A stretch of 50,995 bases of DNA from Pelagibacteraceae bacterium (lineage in GTDB: Bacteria > Pseudomonadota > Alphaproteobacteria > GCA-002720895): positions 18,045-69,039 of the forward strand of contig PBCY01000016.1 of NCBI GenBank assembly GCA_002717245.1. Direction: 5' to 3'. Below are positions 16,729-26,513 of the stretch, piece after piece. Each line of letters opens with the position of its first letter. Position 1 is the stretch's first letter. Made by a program: the position numbers and the translations under genes. The notes below the pieces were generated by a model, which had not been told where the DNA came from, made no database searches, and saw nothing but the letters and a program-made list of their open reading frames with translations.

Positions 16729-16779
16729 TTACTTAAGTATATTTTCAGATAATTCTACTAATTTTTCAAGTTTTTGCAT
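16729..16779 (-). CDS. Possible 16-residue leader peptide upstream of pccB
   Basis: A 16-codon ATG frame ([16 protein letters not shown]) lies in the 98-base gap between rluC and pccB and ends 20 bases before the pccB start. It is amphipathic and Leu/Glu/Lys rich. There is no good ribosome-binding site and so short a frame may be chance. Confidence 0.2.
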   Translation of the reverse strand: MQKLEKLVELSENILK

Positions 16780-16806
16780 CTTTTAATATGTTTAAAAAAA
16801 AATAAT

Positions 16807-17712
16807 TTACAAAATATTCTTTAAAATAATTTTATAAGAAATACAGAATTTTTTTATATATTCCGGTATGGGTGCTTTGAATTCTTCTTTGCTAAGATTT
16901 TCTTTAATAAATTCTAACTTATAAGCATGCAATAATAAATTTTTAGAATCAAATAAGAATTTTTTATTATTTTGTTTATAAAACTTTTTATCTCCAATAA
17001 CTGGACAACCTAGTTGAAAGCAATGTTCTCTTATTTGTCTCTTTCTTCCGGTTAGTGGGTATAATAAAACTATAGAAAGTTTATTTCCTATTTTTTTTAA
17101 TACCTCGTATTTTGTTACGGCGTCTTTGTTCTTACTATTATCAATTTTTTCATTTATTAGTCCTTTTGTTTTTTTAGGAACACCATTTAGAATTGCAAAA
17201 TATGTTTTTTTTACTTTTCTTTCTTTAAATTGCTTAGATAAATAAACGCTGGATTTATATGTTCTAGCTATAACTAGCAAGCCACTTGTTTCTTTATCAA
17301 TTCTATGAATTATTCTTGGATTTTCTTCAAATGAAAATTTTAAATCATCCTTTAAATCATCAATACTTAAGGATGTTTTTGTTCCTTTATGAACAGCTAT
17401 ACCGGCAGGTTTATTAATTATTATTTTTTCTTTGTCTTTATGTAAAATATTTTTTTTTATTATATTTTTTAAAGAATTTAATTTTCCATTTTTCTTTTTT
17501 ACTACATTCTTTTTTTTAATTATAAAATTTGGAGTTTCAATTACATCTCCTACTTTTAACTTGTAAGAAAGTTTAATTTTCTTTTTATTTAATTTTATTT
17601 TTCCTTTTCGAGCAAGTTTCTCTAATAAATTTTGAGGTAATTTATTAAATTTTCTTTTAATCCATTTATCTAATCTTTGTTCTGACTCAGATAAATCTAT
17701 TTTAAATCGCAA
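16807..17712 (-). CDS. rluC: Ribosomal large subunit pseudouridine synthase, RluC/RluD family
   Basis: This 301-residue enzyme converts selected uridines of 23S rRNA to pseudouridine. It has an N-terminal S4 RNA-binding domain (about residues 12-62), a lysine-rich linker, and the catalytic domain with HRIDKETSGLLVIAR, where Asp139 is the nucleophile, followed by PLTGRKRQIREHC. RluC rather than RluD is a best guess from the S4 domain and HRID(K/R)ETSG sequence. It follows rpmG by one base, at the downstream end of the ribosomal cluster. Confidence 0.85.
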   Translation of the reverse strand: MRFKIDLSESEQRLDKWIKRKFNKLPQNLLEKLARKGKIKLNKKKIKLSYKLKVGDVIETPNFIIKKKNVVKKKNGKLNSLKNIIKKNILHKDKEKIIINKPAGIAVHKGTKTSLSIDDLKDDLKFSFEENPRIIHRIDKETSGLLVIARTYKSSVYLSKQFKERKVKKTYFAILNGVPKKTKGLINEKIDNSKNKDAVTKYEVLKKIGNKLSIVLLYPLTGRKRQIREHCFQLGCPVIGDKKFYKQNNKKFLFDSKNLLLHAYKLEFIKENLSKEEFKAPIPEYIKKFCISYKIILKNIL

Positions 17713-17713
17713 T

Positions 17714-17896
17714 TTATTGTTTTTTTGGATTTGGTAATTTAGCTTCTTTAAACAAAACGTGTTTTTTTGCTACTGGATCAAATTTTTTAACTTCTAATTT
17801 TTCTTTTTTATCTCCTTTAGTTCCTCTTTTAACAATATAAGAATATCCAGTTCCAGCGGTACTCAACAATCTTTTAATTTCAAATGTTCTAGCCAT
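17714..17896 (-). CDS. rpmG: 50S ribosomal protein L33
   Basis: The 60-residue protein contains SAGTGYSY-type, KLEVKKFDPVAKKHVLFKEAKL segments diagnostic of L33. It has no cysteines, so it is the zinc-independent form. Its position after rplQ, at the tail of the alpha operon, is unusual compared with the common rpmB-rpmG pairing. ATG follows the rplQ stop immediately. Confidence 0.93.
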   Translation of the reverse strand: MARTFEIKRLLSTAGTGYSYIVKRGTKGDKKEKLEVKKFDPVAKKHVLFKEAKLPNPKKQ

Positions 17897-18445
17897 TTAT
17901 TTTTTTTTCTTTTCTTCTAATTTCTTTGCAATTTCTTCATTTTCTTTTAATTCTTTACTATCAACTTTTGCTTCACCTTCTTGTGATTTAATTTCTTGTT
18001 TTTTATCTTCACTAGCATCTTCAATTTTATCTTCGGTTTGGGTTTTTTTCTTTTGCACAGGACCTGAGTCAAGACCTTTTGCTTTTTCATCTCTATCAAC
18101 TAATTCAATTACAGCTAATGGTGCCATATCACCATATCTAAAACCATTCTTAAGAATTCTAATATAACCGCCTTTTCTAGCTTCATATCTTTTTGCAATA
18201 TTAGTGAAAAGTTTATCTATAATCTTTTTATTTTTTAAAATTGAATAAGCTTTTTTTCTAGAAGATAAATTATCAATTTTTGCTAATGTAATAATTTTTT
18301 CAACAAATGGCCTCAAATTCTTTGCTTTAGTTAAAGTTGTACTAATTTGCTCATGTTTAATTAATGATAATGCCATATTATTCAATAAAGCTTTTCTATG
18401 TGAAGTAGTTCTATTTAATTTATATTTTAAAACTTTATGTCTCAT
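17897..18445 (-). CDS. rplQ: 50S ribosomal protein L17 with long charged C-terminal tail
   Basis: Residues 1-120 are a standard L17 ([24 protein letters not shown] start, [22 protein letters not shown] segment). About 60 further residues are a Lys/Glu/Asp/Gln-rich, probably disordered tail ending EEKKKK, against 115-140 residues for the usual protein. Translation end abuts the rpmG ATG. L17 lies near the exit tunnel rim, so the tail probably faces solvent (inference). Confidence 0.95.
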   Translation of the reverse strand: MRHKVLKYKLNRTTSHRKALLNNMALSLIKHEQISTTLTKAKNLRPFVEKIITLAKIDNLSSRKKAYSILKNKKIIDKLFTNIAKRYEARKGGYIRILKNGFRYGDMAPLAVIELVDRDEKAKGLDSGPVQKKKTQTEDKIEDASEDKKQEIKSQEGEAKVDSKELKENEEIAKKLEEKKKK

Positions 18446-18451
18446 AGAATT

Positions 18452-19519
18452 TTATAAATTATCATCTAAATTTTTAGATAATTCCTCAATATTTTCTGGA
18501 GGCCAATCAGCAATATCCATTCCCAAATTTAACCCCATTTGCATTAACACTTCTCTAATTTCATTTAAAGATTTTCTTCCAAAATTTGGTGTTCTTAACA
18601 TATCATTTTCTGATTTTTGGACTAAATCTCCAATGTAAACAATATTATCATTTCTTAAACAATTAGCTGATCTAACAGATAATTCCAACTCATCAACTTT
18701 TCTTAATAAATTTCTATTAAATTTTACTTCAGATTCTTCTTCTTTAGATTTGTCATCAATTTCTGGTTCTTCAAAATTAATAAAATATTGTAATTGTTCC
18801 TGTAAAATTCTAGCAGCCATAGCAATAGCATCATCTGGCTCTATAGCTCCGTTGGTTTCTACATTTAATGTAAGCTTGTCATAATCAGTTACCTGTCCAA
18901 CTCTAGAATTATCAATATTATAAGATACTTTTTTAACTGGAGAGAAAATTGAATCAACAAATATTAAACCAATTTCTTTATCCTCTTTCTTTTGTTGTTC
19001 TGCTGTTACATAACCTTTACCATTTTGAACAGTAAATTCTAAATTTATTTTTGCAGATTTTTCAAGATGGCACAGAACAAGATCTTTATTTATAATTTCA
19101 ATTTCAGAGCTAGTTTCAATCTGAGATGCTTTTATTTCACCAGGGCCAGTAACATTTAGTGTCATTTTTTTTGGTTGATCACTATCCAATTTTATTGCCA
19201 ATGATTTAACATTTAAAATAAATTCTGTAACATCTTCTATCATTCCTGGAATAGAAGTAAATTCATGTAAAACTCCGTCAATTCTTACTGATGTAGCTGC
19301 AGCTCCCTGAAGAGATGATAGTAAAATTCTTCTTAATGCGTTACCAATAGTTAATCCAAAACCTCTTTCTAAAGGCTCAATGGTTACTGAACCAAAAGTT
19401 GTTTTTTCCTCTTTATTGACATCAATCTTGGTAGGCTTAATTAATTCAGTCCAATTTTTATAAGCAAACGGCTCTGGCTTTTTCAAATTTTTATCATTTT
19501 CTTCTTCTTTTTTTATCAT
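18452..19519 (-). CDS. rpoA: DNA-directed RNA polymerase alpha subunit
   Basis: A 355-residue protein with the assembly domain ([27 protein letters not shown] starting near residue 49) and C-terminal domain (about residues 270-345; [21 protein letters not shown] and [14 protein letters not shown]). It is about 20 residues longer at the N terminus than E. coli RpoA, with an acidic/lysine start. The C-terminal domain contacts UP elements and activators. It lies 23 bases after rpsK. Confidence 0.97.
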   Translation of the reverse strand: MIKKEEENDKNLKKPEPFAYKNWTELIKPTKIDVNKEEKTTFGSVTIEPLERGFGLTIGNALRRILLSSLQGAAATSVRIDGVLHEFTSIPGMIEDVTEFILNVKSLAIKLDSDQPKKMTLNVTGPGEIKASQIETSSEIEIINKDLVLCHLEKSAKINLEFTVQNGKGYVTAEQQKKEDKEIGLIFVDSIFSPVKKVSYNIDNSRVGQVTDYDKLTLNVETNGAIEPDDAIAMAARILQEQLQYFINFEEPEIDDKSKEEESEVKFNRNLLRKVDELELSVRSANCLRNDNIVYIGDLVQKSENDMLRTPNFGRKSLNEIREVLMQMGLNLGMDIADWPPENIEELSKNLDDNL

Positions 19520-19542
19520 AATTATCCTTTCATTAAAAAAAA

Positions 19543-20037
19543 TTAAACTCTTCTTCTTTTAGGCGGTCTACATCCATTATGCGGCAATGGAGTAACGTCT
19601 CTTATTGAAGTTATAGTAAATCCTACAGCTTGAAGTGCCCTAATTGCAGATTCTCTCCCAGCTCCTGGGCCTTTAATATATATATCCAAAGATTTAACAC
19701 CATGGTACTTTGCCTTTTCCCCAGCATCAGATGCTGCTATTTGAGCTGCATAAGGAGTTGATTTTCTAGAACCTTTAAATCCTTTTACGCCAGATGAAGA
19801 CCAAGATAAAGTATTTCCTTTGTTATCAGTAATATTTATTACTGTGTTATTAAATGTAGCATTAACATGTGCGATTGCAGCTGGAATATTCTTTTTTTCT
19901 TTTTTCTTTAAAAATCTTTTTTTTGTTTTTAAATCAGATTTGTCATCTTTTTTAGCATCCTTGCTATCTTTAGAATCCTTAGCATCTGTTTTTAAATTAT
20001 CTTTTTTATCTAATTTTTCTTTTGTTTCATCAACCAT
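19543..20037 (-). CDS. rpsK: 30S ribosomal protein S11 with lysine/aspartate N-terminal extension
   Basis: The core starting at [18 protein letters not shown] (residue 54 on) and ending [19 protein letters not shown] is S11. The first roughly 35 residues are an extra segment with [14 protein letters not shown]-type repeats; canonical S11 is about 129 residues, this one 164. No start codon nearer to the core gives a more normal product. It overlaps nothing and follows rpsM by six bases. Confidence 0.95.
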   Translation of the reverse strand: MVDETKEKLDKKDNLKTDAKDSKDSKDAKKDDKSDLKTKKRFLKKKEKKNIPAAIAHVNATFNNTVINITDNKGNTLSWSSSGVKGFKGSRKSTPYAAQIAASDAGEKAKYHGVKSLDIYIKGPGAGRESAIRALQAVGFTITSIRDVTPLPHNGCRPPKRRRV

Positions 20038-20043
20038 AATAAA

Positions 20044-20421
20044 TTAAGCAGTAACTTTCTTTTTATTAGCTATTGCAACGCCTTTTCCTTTACGTGTTCT
20101 AGCATTAGTATGAGTTCTTTGTCCTCTGACTGGTAGTTTTTTTCTATGTCTTAGACCTCTATATGTCCCTAAATCTGTTAATCTTTTAATATTTAAAGTA
20201 ACTTCACTTCTTAAATCTCCCTCTACTTTATATTTGCCTTCAATAAATTCTCTAATTTTTAATACTTCTTCATCAGTAAGTTTATTTACTCTTTTTTCAT
20301 CAGAAATACCTATTTCTTTACAAATTTTAGTAGCTGTTGTTAAACCAATACCGAAAATATATGTTAATGCTACTTTAACACGCTTGTTTACTGGTAAATT
20401 AACACCGGAAATTCTAGCCAA
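20044..20421 (-). CDS. rpsM: 30S ribosomal protein S13
   Basis: The 125-residue protein starts [21 protein letters not shown] and carries [24 protein letters not shown]. It contacts the head of the small subunit and the P-site tRNA. It is the first gene after a strong internal promoter (20447-20474), so the rpsM-rpsK-rpoA-rplQ group can be transcribed independently. Confidence 0.97.
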   Translation of the reverse strand: MARISGVNLPVNKRVKVALTYIFGIGLTTATKICKEIGISDEKRVNKLTDEEVLKIREFIEGKYKVEGDLRSEVTLNIKRLTDLGTYRGLRHRKKLPVRGQRTHTNARTRKGKGVAIANKKKVTA

Positions 20422-20446
20422 TTGAATACCTTAAAAAATAAAACGA

Positions 20447-20474
20447 ATTATACTAGTTAATAACTTTAAGTCAA
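20447..20474 (-). promoter_or_regulatory. Sigma-70 promoter upstream of rpsM
   Basis: On the minus strand TTGACT (20469-20474) is followed by 16 bases and a perfect TATAAT (20447-20452). The predicted start gives a leader of roughly 19 bases before the rpsM ATG at 20421. This is one of the best -35/-10 pairs in the window and sits in the only sizeable gap (86 bases) of the S10-spc-alpha genes. Confidence 0.65.
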
Positions 20475-20507
20475 TAAAAACTATATTTAACATATATTTA
20501 ATTAATT

Positions 20508-21071
20508 TCAATTCAACTCTACTTCAATATTTTGGCTTACTTTCTCTACAGATTGCATTCCATCTATTGGTTTTAAAATATTCTTTTTTTTATATAAATC
20601 TATTAAAGGACTGGTTTCATTTAAATAAACGTCTATTCTAGATTTTAATATATCTACATTATCATCATCTCTGTTTTCTTCGCTTTGCCTTTTTAAAATT
20701 CTTTTAATTATTTCATTTTTATCAATAATAAGATGAATAACATAATCAATATCTTTATTTTTTTTTTTTAACAAATCTTCAAAGGCTTTTGCTTGATCTA
20801 AATTTCTTGGAAAGCCATCAAACAAAATTCCTTTATTATTTACTATTTTTTCTGAAATAATCTTTTCTACTATTTGTATAATTATGTCATCTCCAACTAA
20901 TTGGCCTGCATTAATGATTTTTTCAATTTTTTTACCAATTTCTGATGATTTTTTTACTTCATTTCTTAAAATATCACCTGTAGAAAAATGAAATAAATCT
21001 TTTGATTTACAAATTATATTAGCTTGAGTTCCCTTGCCTGCTCCAGGCGGACCTAACAAAACAACTATCAT
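20508..21071 (-). CDS. adk: Adenylate kinase, short-LID form
   Basis: The 187-residue enzyme interconverts ATP plus AMP and two ADP. It has the P-loop GPPGAGKGT (residues 7-15), the AMP site DLFHFSTGDILRNEV and LFDGFPRNLDQA. The length and RQSEENRDDDN segment indicate the short variant, without the 27-residue zinc-type LID domain of the E. coli enzyme (214). It overlaps the secY stop by one base, the usual bacterial secY-adk order. Confidence 0.96.
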   Translation of the reverse strand: MIVVLLGPPGAGKGTQANIICKSKDLFHFSTGDILRNEVKKSSEIGKKIEKIINAGQLVGDDIIIQIVEKIISEKIVNNKGILFDGFPRNLDQAKAFEDLLKKKNKDIDYVIHLIIDKNEIIKRILKRQSEENRDDDNVDILKSRIDVYLNETSPLIDLYKKKNILKPIDGMQSVEKVSQNIEVELN

Positions 21072-22411
21072 TATAAACCACCTTTAAAATCTGTTTTTTT
21101 CAAAAGATCTTGATATTGATGTGCAAATAAATGTGATTGTATTTGACCGATCGTATCCATCATTACAACAACAACTATAAGTAGACTAGTACCTCCAAAA
21201 TAAAAAGGCACTGAAAACTTTGATATCATTAGTTCGGGAATAATACAAACTACACCTAAATAAATAGCTCCTACTAATGTTAATCTTGTTAAAACATAAT
21301 CAAAATAATCGGCTGTATTATCGCCTGGTCTTATTCCTGGAACAAAACCTCCATTCTTTTTCAAATTATCTGCTGTTTCTTTTGGATTAAAAACTATTGA
21401 AGTATAAAAAAAGCAGAAAAATATTATTAAAGAAAAATATAAAATTAAATATAATGGTTTTCCATGAGAAAGATACGTGCTTAAAAAATTTATAAAGCCT
21501 GGTCCTTTTCCACCAGTTAATCCGCTTAACGTTAAAGGTAAAAGTAAAACAGAAGAAGCAAAAATTGCCGGAATAACACCTGACATGTTTAATTTTAAAG
21601 GCATATGACTACCCTCTCCTCCGTACATTTTATTACCAACTTGTCTTTTTGGATACTGTACAAATATTCTCCTTTGAGCTCTCTCCATAAAAACAATAAA
21701 TACAAAAATTAATACAACAAAAAATATAAGAGCAATAATAAAAAAAGGTGAAAGTGCTCCAGTTCTAACTAATTCAAAAGTTCCTGCGATAGCTGATGGT
21801 AAATTTGCAACAATCCCAGCAAATATAATTAATGATATACCGTTTCCAATTCCACGTTGAGTTATTTGTTCTCCTAACCAAAGCAAAAATATAGTTCCTC
21901 CTATAATAGTGATTACTGTACTTAATCTAAAAAAAAGCCCTGGATCAATAACTGCAGAACCAATTGAACCTCCCATACTTTCAAGACCCACTGATAATCC
22001 ATAACCTTGCAGTGTTGCTAATAAAACTGTTCCATATCTTGTATACTGATTTATTTTTTGTCTTCCTAGTTCGCCCCCTTCTTTTTTTAACTGTGAAAGA
22101 GTAGGGTTTGCATGTGTCAATAATGACATAATAATAGAAGCAGAGATATAAGGCATAACACCTAATGCAAAAATACTCATTCTTTGAACGGCACCACCTA
22201 CAAACATGTCAAACATGCCGAGTAATCCGCCAGAATTTTGAGCAAATATTTCTTGAAAAACTTTTGAATCTATTCCTGGTATTGGAATAAAAGTTCCTAG
22301 TCTATAAACTACCAATGCAAATAAAACGAAAAAAATCTTTTTTTGAAGATCTTTAGCTTTGCTAAAAGCTCCCATGTTTGCTTGAGCATTAGTATGATCA
22401 GTAGATGACAT
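21071..22411 (-). CDS. secY: Preprotein translocase subunit SecY
   Basis: A 446-residue, ten-helix channel protein of the inner membrane. It shows the family segments YRLGTFIPIPGID (first helix/plug), ERAQRRIFVQYPKRQVGNKMYGGEGSHMPLKLN, and NPKETADNLKKNGGFVPGIRPG in the cytoplasmic loops needed for SecA and ribosome contact. It starts at the stop of rplO and its stop overlaps adk. Confidence 0.97.
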   Translation of the reverse strand: MSSTDHTNAQANMGAFSKAKDLQKKIFFVLFALVVYRLGTFIPIPGIDSKVFQEIFAQNSGGLLGMFDMFVGGAVQRMSIFALGVMPYISASIIMSLLTHANPTLSQLKKEGGELGRQKINQYTRYGTVLLATLQGYGLSVGLESMGGSIGSAVIDPGLFFRLSTVITIIGGTIFLLWLGEQITQRGIGNGISLIIFAGIVANLPSAIAGTFELVRTGALSPFFIIALIFFVVLIFVFIVFMERAQRRIFVQYPKRQVGNKMYGGEGSHMPLKLNMSGVIPAIFASSVLLLPLTLSGLTGGKGPGFINFLSTYLSHGKPLYLILYFSLIIFFCFFYTSIVFNPKETADNLKKNGGFVPGIRPGDNTADYFDYVLTRLTLVGAIYLGVVCIIPELMISKFSVPFYFGGTSLLIVVVVMMDTIGQIQSHLFAHQYQDLLKKTDFKGGL

Positions 22412-22929
22412 TATTTTTTAATTTGATTTTCTTCTTTTACTTTTTTATCTTTTTTTTTTAAATTATTTTTTTTAATTTCGATAATATTTATTTTTCCACC
22501 ATTCTTTTCTATTTTTTTAATCGCACTTTTAGTTACTTTATTAACATTTATAGATATTTTTGATTTTAATTCACCTTTACCTAAAACTTTAACTCCGCTT
22601 AATTTTTTTTTTATGATTTTCTTTTTTAATAATAGCTCTACATTAATTTCATCTTTATCACTTATTTTCTTTTTATCTATAAAACTTTGAATTTGAATTA
22701 AATTAATAATATTAAAATCTTTTTTAAAAATATTTCTAAAACCTCTTTTAGGTAGTCTTCTATATAATGGCATTTGACCGCCTTCAAAACCTTTAATAGA
22801 AACACCAGATCTAGATTTCTGCCCTTTATGTCCTCTTCCAGAAGTTTTACCTTTGCCAGAACCAATACCTCTACCTAATCTTTTCTTAGATATTTTTTTC
22901 TTTTTTAAATTTACTAATGTATTTAACAT
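22411..22929 (-). CDS. rplO: 50S ribosomal protein L15
   Basis: The N-terminal half (KRLGRGIGSGKGKTSGRGHKGQKSRSG, FEGGQMPLYRRLPKRGF) is clear L15. The 172-residue product is longer than most (about 145-150) because of a very lysine-rich C-terminal tail (NNLKKKDKKVKEENQIKK). It shares its stop with the secY start. Confidence 0.95.
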   Translation of the reverse strand: MLNTLVNLKKKKISKKRLGRGIGSGKGKTSGRGHKGQKSRSGVSIKGFEGGQMPLYRRLPKRGFRNIFKKDFNIINLIQIQSFIDKKKISDKDEINVELLLKKKIIKKKLSGVKVLGKGELKSKISINVNKVTKSAIKKIEKNGGKINIIEIKKNNLKKKDKKVKEENQIKK

Positions 22930-22932
22930 AAT

Positions 22933-23133
22933 TTATTTCTTATCAACTCTTATTAAATGATTTACTTTTTTAATCAAGCCTTCCGTAGATTTATTAACAA
23001 TAACTAATCTAGAATTTCCAATTTTTTTTAAGCCTAAAGAAAGCAAATTAGTTTTTTGTTTTTTATCCCTACCAATTGTGCTTTTTATTTGTGTTATTTT
23101 TATTTTTTTACTATTTACTATCTTTTTGTTCAT
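22933..23133 (-). CDS. rpmD: 50S ribosomal protein L30
   Basis: The 66-residue L30 has the [31 protein letters not shown] signature segment. Its start lies 23 bases inside the 3' end of rpsE, an unusually long overlap that implies translational coupling. Confidence 0.93.
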   Translation of the reverse strand: MNKKIVNSKKIKITQIKSTIGRDKKQKTNLLSLGLKKIGNSRLVIVNKSTEGLIKKVNHLIRVDKK

Positions 23134-23662
23134 CTTTTTTCTTTTTAAAATATAAATCAGTTACTTTTTTACCACGTCTTTCAGCAATTTTTTTAATATC
23201 ATCTAATTGATCTAAAGCATCAAACGTTGCTCTAACCATATTATGTGGATTTGTAGTACCAATAGATTTTGCAACTACATCTTGGACACCTAATGCTTCA
23301 AAAACTGATCTAATAGGACCACCAGCGATTATTCCTGTTCCAGGTGGTGCGGCTCTAAGAAGTACTTTTCCTGATCCATGAGTTCCTTGAACATCATAGA
23401 AAAAAGTTCTATTTTTTTTTAATGGAAAATATCTCATACTTCTTTTTGCTTTATCTGTGGCTTTTTTAATAGATTCTGGAAATTCTTTTGCTTTTCCATT
23501 ACCAAATCCAGCTTTACCTTTACCATTACCAACAACTACCAAAGCAGCAGTTCCAAACCTTCTACCGCCTTTAACAACTTTTGAAACTCTATTAACATAA
23601 ACAACTTTCTCAATTAAATTATCATTGTTGTGTCTTTGATGTTTTTTTATATCTACTTCCAT
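23111..23662 (-). CDS. rpsE: 30S ribosomal protein S5
   Basis: A 183-residue S5 with the double-stranded RNA-binding domain ([26 protein letters not shown]) and the C-terminal domain ([26 protein letters not shown]). It contributes to decoding accuracy. A lysine/aspartate tail of about ten residues overlaps the rpmD start. Confidence 0.97.
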   Translation of the reverse strand: MEVDIKKHQRHNNDNLIEKVVYVNRVSKVVKGGRRFGTAALVVVGNGKGKAGFGNGKAKEFPESIKKATDKAKRSMRYFPLKKNRTFFYDVQGTHGSGKVLLRAAPPGTGIIAGGPIRSVFEALGVQDVVAKSIGTTNPHNMVRATFDALDQLDDIKKIAERRGKKVTDLYFKKKKDEQKDSK

Positions 23663-23664
23663 AA

Positions 23665-24024
23665 TTAAAAATCCAATCCTGCTTTTCTAGCTCCATCTGC
23701 AAATGCTTTCACTCTTCCGTGATAAACATATCTTCCTCTATCAAAAATTACTTTTTTAATACCTTTTTCTTTTGCTTTTTCAGCTAAAATTTTCCCAATC
23801 TCACTAGCTGCTTCTTTATTGCCTGTATTTTTAAATTTATTTTTAATATTTTTTTCTAATGTTGATGAAGATAACAGAGTTTTTCCTTTGTCATCATCGA
23901 TGATTTGAGCATATATATTTTTTGATGATCTAAATATAGATAATCTATAACGACCTTTTGATGCTTTTTTTAATCTATCTCTAACTCTTCTTTGTCTTAA
24001 TAAACTATTTTTTTTTGTAGTCAT
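23665..24024 (-). CDS. rplR: 50S ribosomal protein L18
   Basis: The 119-residue protein has [29 protein letters not shown] and [26 protein letters not shown], the standard L18 core and end. It binds 5S rRNA. The length is normal. Confidence 0.97.
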   Translation of the reverse strand: MTTKKNSLLRQRRVRDRLKKASKGRYRLSIFRSSKNIYAQIIDDDKGKTLLSSSTLEKNIKNKFKNTGNKEAASEIGKILAEKAKEKGIKKVIFDRGRYVYHGRVKAFADGARKAGLDF

Positions 24025-24027
24025 TTT

Positions 24028-24561
24028 TTATTTCTTTTTACCTTCCTTTCTATGTATATGTTCATTTTCATATTTAATTCCTTTTCCCTTATAAGGCTCA
24101 GGAGTTCTATATGATCTAATATCAGCTGCAACTTGTCCAACTTGTGTTTTATTTTGACCTGATACTTCAACAGTATTTGGATCTTGGCATTTAATATTTA
24201 TACCTTCTGGAATTTGATAATCAATATCATGGCTATAACCTGCACTAATTTTAAGTATTTTACCTTGTAAATTTGCTTTATAACCAGTTCCAACTAATTT
24301 TAATATTTTTTTATAATCATTTACACAACCTGCAATAATACTATTTAACAAACTTCTTGTAGTTCCCCAAATCATTCTAGTTTTTTTGTTAAGTTGTTTA
24401 GGTTTAATTAAAATCTTTTTGTCCTCTATTGAAATAGTAAGATCTTTAGAAAATTTAAAATTTTTTTCACCAGATTTATCTTTTACAATAACATTTGAAT
24501 CACTTAAAGTTACATCAATACCATCTGGTATTTCTATTGGCATATTTCCTGTTCTAGACAT
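24028..24561 (-). CDS. rplF: 50S ribosomal protein L6
   Basis: A 177-residue two-domain L6 with MSRTGNMPIEIPDGIDV at the start and the C-terminal signature PEPYKGKGIKYENEHIHRKEGKKK. It supports the factor-binding region of the large subunit. The length is normal. Confidence 0.97.
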   Translation of the reverse strand: MSRTGNMPIEIPDGIDVTLSDSNVIVKDKSGEKNFKFSKDLTISIEDKKILIKPKQLNKKTRMIWGTTRSLLNSIIAGCVNDYKKILKLVGTGYKANLQGKILKISAGYSHDIDYQIPEGINIKCQDPNTVEVSGQNKTQVGQVAADIRSYRTPEPYKGKGIKYENEHIHRKEGKKK

Positions 24562-24573
24562 AAATAATATAAA

Positions 24574-24972
24574 CTAAAAAACCTGACATAATATTTCACC
24601 ACTTAAATTTTCTAATCTTGCTTTTTTATCAGTCATAATTCCTTTTGAAGTAGTAACTATAGTTACGCCATAACCTTTAAAATAAGAAGGCAAATCTTTA
24701 AGTTTTGAATAAACTCTTCTTCCTGGTTTAGAAATTCTTGAAATTATCTTTATAGCGGGCTTACCGTTAGTATAAGACAAATCAATTTTTATCTCTTTTA
24801 TTCCTTTTTTTATTTCATTTTCTTTAAATGATTTAATAAAACCTTCTTCTTGAAGAATTTTTAATAAATTTAATTTAATTTTAGATGAAGGTGTTTTAAC
24901 AAATTCTTTTGACAACAAAAGTCCGTTTCTAATAGTTGTTAACATATCGCTTATTGTATCAGTTACTACCAT
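24574..24972 (-). CDS. rpsH: 30S ribosomal protein S8
   Basis: The 132-residue protein starts DTISDMLTTIRNGLL and contains PGRRVYSKLKDLPSYFKGYGVTIVTTSKGIMTDKKAR, the conserved S8 C-terminal core. It binds 16S rRNA and, in E. coli, the spc mRNA. Confidence 0.97.
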   Translation of the reverse strand: MVVTDTISDMLTTIRNGLLLSKEFVKTPSSKIKLNLLKILQEEGFIKSFKENEIKKGIKEIKIDLSYTNGKPAIKIISRISKPGRRVYSKLKDLPSYFKGYGVTIVTTSKGIMTDKKARLENLSGEILCQVF

Positions 24973-24976
24973 ATTT

Positions 24977-25282
24977 CTACCAACTTGACTTAGTTATTCC
25001 TGGTAACTTACCATCACTAGCCAACTCCCTAAATGCTATTCTTGATAATTTAAACTTTCTATAATTACCTCTTGGCCTACCAGTTATAATACATCTGTTT
25101 CTTAAACGGCAAGGCGTACTATTATTAGGTAATTTTGATAATTTATTAATTGCATCAATTCTTTCTTCAGGACTAGTTTTTTTATTTTTAATAATTTTCT
25201 TTAAAGTAATTCTTTTTTTACTAAACTTTTTAACTAATCTCTCTCTTTTTAAATTTCTTTGTATTAAACTTAATCTTGTCAT
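24977..25282 (-). CDS. rpsN: 30S ribosomal protein S14
   Basis: The 101-residue long, zinc-independent S14 form, ending [43 protein letters not shown]. It lacks the CxxC...CxxC zinc motif of the short form. It is the standard alphaproteobacterial type. Confidence 0.97.
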   Translation of the reverse strand: MTRLSLIQRNLKRERLVKKFSKKRITLKKIIKNKKTSPEERIDAINKLSKLPNNSTPCRLRNRCIITGRPRGNYRKFKLSRIAFRELASDGKLPGITKSSW

Positions 25283-25285
25283 AAT

Positions 25286-25825
25286 TTATTTATTTAAAGG
25301 AAAATTAAAAGCTTTCAATAAAGATTTTGCTTCTTTATTTTTATTTGTTGATGTTACGATAGTTATATCCATACCTTTAACTTTATCTATTTTATCAAAG
25401 TCAATTTCTGGAAAAATAATGTGTTCTTTAACACCAAATGTGTAGTTTCCTAAACCATCAAAATTTTTTTCAGATAATCCTGCAAAATCTTTTGATCTAG
25501 GTAAGGCAATATTTATTAATCTATCAATAAATTCGTACATTCTATTTTTTCTTAAAGTAACTTTACAGCCAATTGGCATATCTTTTTTAGTTTTGAAATT
25601 AGCAATAGCTTTTTTTGTTTTAGTTATTGTTGGTTTTTGACCAGATATTTTTTTTAAATCTTCAACGGCGGCCTCTAATTTTTTTTTATCATTTGCGTCT
25701 AATCCTAAACCCATATTTATAACTATTTTTTTTAATTCAGGCACTGAATATATATTTTTCAAATTTAATTCTTTCATCAAATTTGGTTTAATATTTTTTA
25801 AATATTCTTCTTGTAATCTAGACAT
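25286..25825 (-). CDS. rplE: 50S ribosomal protein L5
   Basis: The 179-residue protein has PELKKIVINMGLG, LRKNRMYEFIDRLINIALPRSKDFAGLS and the GLGNYTFGVKEHIIFPEIDFDK motif. It binds 5S rRNA and contacts P-site tRNA. Its start overlaps rplX by eight bases. Confidence 0.97.
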   Translation of the reverse strand: MSRLQEEYLKNIKPNLMKELNLKNIYSVPELKKIVINMGLGLDANDKKKLEAAVEDLKKISGQKPTITKTKKAIANFKTKKDMPIGCKVTLRKNRMYEFIDRLINIALPRSKDFAGLSEKNFDGLGNYTFGVKEHIIFPEIDFDKIDKVKGMDITIVTSTNKNKEAKSLLKAFNFPLNK

Positions 25826-26141
25826 TTTTTATCATTTCTCCTGTTTTTTTTTCATATCTTATTTTTTTATTATTTTCAAATTTATATCCAATTTTAGTTC
25901 TTTTTCCATCTTTTATAGAAATAAATGAAAGATTAGAAATATGAACAGACAACTCTTTTTCAACAATTCCGCCACCGCCTTGTTTTGATGGCTTTTGATG
26001 TTTTTTCACAATATTTATACCTTTAACTATTGCTCTATTTTCTTTTGGATAAACTGATAATATTGATCCAGATTTTCCTTTATCTTTTCCAGATATTACC
26101 ATTACATTATCTCCTTTTCTAAATTTAATTTTTTTAATCAA
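25818..26141 (-). CDS. rplX: 50S ribosomal protein L24
   Basis: The 107-residue protein begins MIKKIKFRKGDNVMVISGKDKGKSGSIL, the KOW motif typical of L24, an assembly-initiating protein. The end overlaps the rplE start. Confidence 0.97.
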   Translation of the reverse strand: MIKKIKFRKGDNVMVISGKDKGKSGSILSVYPKENRAIVKGINIVKKHQKPSKQGGGGIVEKELSVHISNLSFISIKDGKRTKIGYKFENNKKIRYEKKTGEMIKNV

Positions 26142-26144
26142 TTT

Positions 26145-26513
26145 TTACAAAACCTCAGGTGCTAATGAAATAATTTTAGTAAAATTCTTAAATCTTAACT
26201 CTCTTGTAACAGGCCCAAATATTCTTGTACCAATTGGCTCACCTTCTTTAGTTAGCAAAACTGCAGAATTTTTATCAAATCTTATTGAAGAACCGTCTTT
26301 TCTTGACACGCTTTTTTTTGTTCTTACTACAACAGCTCTTGTAACTTCACCTGGCTTTACTTTTCCATTAGGTATAGCTTCTTTAACTGAAACAACTATA
26401 ACATCTCCAATACTTGCACTTCTTCTTTTGGAACCGCCTAACACTTTAATGCATTGAACTAATTTGGCCCCAGAATTATCCGCAACACTTAATTTTGTTT
26501 CATTAATAATCAT
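26145..26513 (-). CDS. rplN: 50S ribosomal protein L14
   Basis: The 122-residue protein is full-length L14 with [21 protein letters not shown] and [13 protein letters not shown]. The ATG overlaps the end of rpsQ by four bases. Confidence 0.97.
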   Translation of the reverse strand: MIINETKLSVADNSGAKLVQCIKVLGGSKRRSASIGDVIVVSVKEAIPNGKVKPGEVTRAVVVRTKKSVSRKDGSSIRFDKNSAVLLTKEGEPIGTRIFGPVTRELRFKNFTKIISLAPEVL

